From Orthonyx spaldingii (Eukaryota > Chordata > Aves > Passeriformes > Orthonychidae), in assembly GCA_013397795.1 (NCBI GenBank), contig VZTJ01004775.1, forward strand, positions 248,001 to 312,000: a DNA stretch of 64,000 bases. The letters run 5' to 3'. Position 1 is the first letter of the stretch, and each line of letters opens with the position of its first letter. The translations under genes were made by a program, and so were the position numbers. The notes below the pieces were generated by a model. It saw only the letters and a program-made list of their open reading frames with translations. It had not been told where the DNA came from and did not search any database. This document shows positions 63,436 through 64,000 of the stretch, piece by piece.

Positions 63436-64000
63436 TCTGAGGTGAGTCTGGGAAAAGAACTTTCCCAAATCCTAAGTTCTAGGGCCAACTTGTAAGCAGT
63501 TTATTGCTCTCCACACTTTATCCTTGGTTTTCTCATCTGTACTGTTTATTCAACACAGATAATAAGCGAACTCTGAAAACACAATGGGAAATGCAGAAAT
63601 TTGAAGTAGTTACTTATATTTCCCACTAACCTTTTAAATAAATAGCCATCCAATGACTGACAGAGGTGCCTTGGGGACTTTGTTGCCGTCTTTGGCTCCC
63701 TTGAAGTATTTTGCTGTGGTCACTAAAGACTAAAGTCTGAGACAGAAATGACACTTGCCAAAACCCAACATTTTTCTGTGTGTATTTCAGATGTGTGTAT
63801 TTCATTTGCTTCACTCATACGGCATTGCTGGGGGTATCCACATGACAACAGGATTTTTGCACCTCAGGCATTCACCAGCTGCTGGCACTTGAAGTCACAT
63901 TCCGTTCTGTATCACATCACATTTAGTTGCTGTGGATACTCTTGTGATGCCAAAAACAAAGGACTAGGACTTACTGTAGCCCTTCTTCTCCTAGAACAAA
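63436..64000. other. Unannotated sequence
   Basis: Nothing supportable. The stretch ttggttttctcatctgtact at 63525-63544 faintly recalls a MIR core, but it is too short to call. Confidence 0.4.

Noticed and set aside
1..64000. CRISPR arrays, operons, ribosome binding sites or other prokaryotic systems
   Set aside because: No regularly spaced repeats or dense coding were seen. The CR1 and LTR content identifies a vertebrate genome, so bacterial-style features are not expected.

Overview
The window looks like nuclear DNA from a bird, probably a songbird. It carries several CR1 non-LTR retrotransposon pieces, including one 0.77 kb copy that ends in the typical tandem ATTCTGTG tail. It also carries solo LTRs of the type common in avian genomes, and sparse, decayed older repeats shared with reptiles. 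The rest is AT-rich, stop-rich sequence. No reading frame supports a cellular protein-coding gene: most open frames are 60-100 codons, and the longest ones lie inside repeats. I therefore read this as a gene-poor intergenic block or the interior of a long intron.

Layout. 1-11.2 kb is mostly single-copy sequence with three short CR1 tails (370, 6744, 9573) and a GC-richer block at 4.2-5.1 kb that contains a 30-bp tandem repeat. 11.24-12.01 kb is the best CR1 copy, covering the C-terminal part of ORF2 and the 3' end. 19.1-21.5 kb is a very old CR1/L3-like element on the minus strand. Its reverse transcriptase motifs can still be read but are inactivated, and about 1.1 kb of unrelated sequence, with a close TATA/AATAAA pair, seems to split it. 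At 25.5, 51.9 and 57.9 kb lie three copies of one LTR family; the one at 51.9 kb has TG/CA ends and a 5-bp target duplication. At 42.65-43.03 kb is a second CR1 copy on the minus strand. At 47.56-48.25 kb is a different, CpG-rich solo LTR flanked by a perfect 6-bp target duplication, the youngest-looking insertion here. At 39.6 kb and 63.3 kb are two copies of an ancient amniote interspersed repeat, and a MIR-like relic lies at about 62.7-62.9 kb.

There is no operon or pathway to describe. What the window offers is a record of transposition at several ages: deep amniote relics, CR1, an ERVL-like LTR family with three copies in 33 kb, and a recent ERVK-like solo LTR. I found no rRNA, tRNA, snRNA or CRISPR array. 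I did not find a convincing undescribed system. The items most worth testing are the young solo LTR, the nested old CR1, the unexplained GC-rich block and one unexplained 92-codon frame near 50.2 kb.
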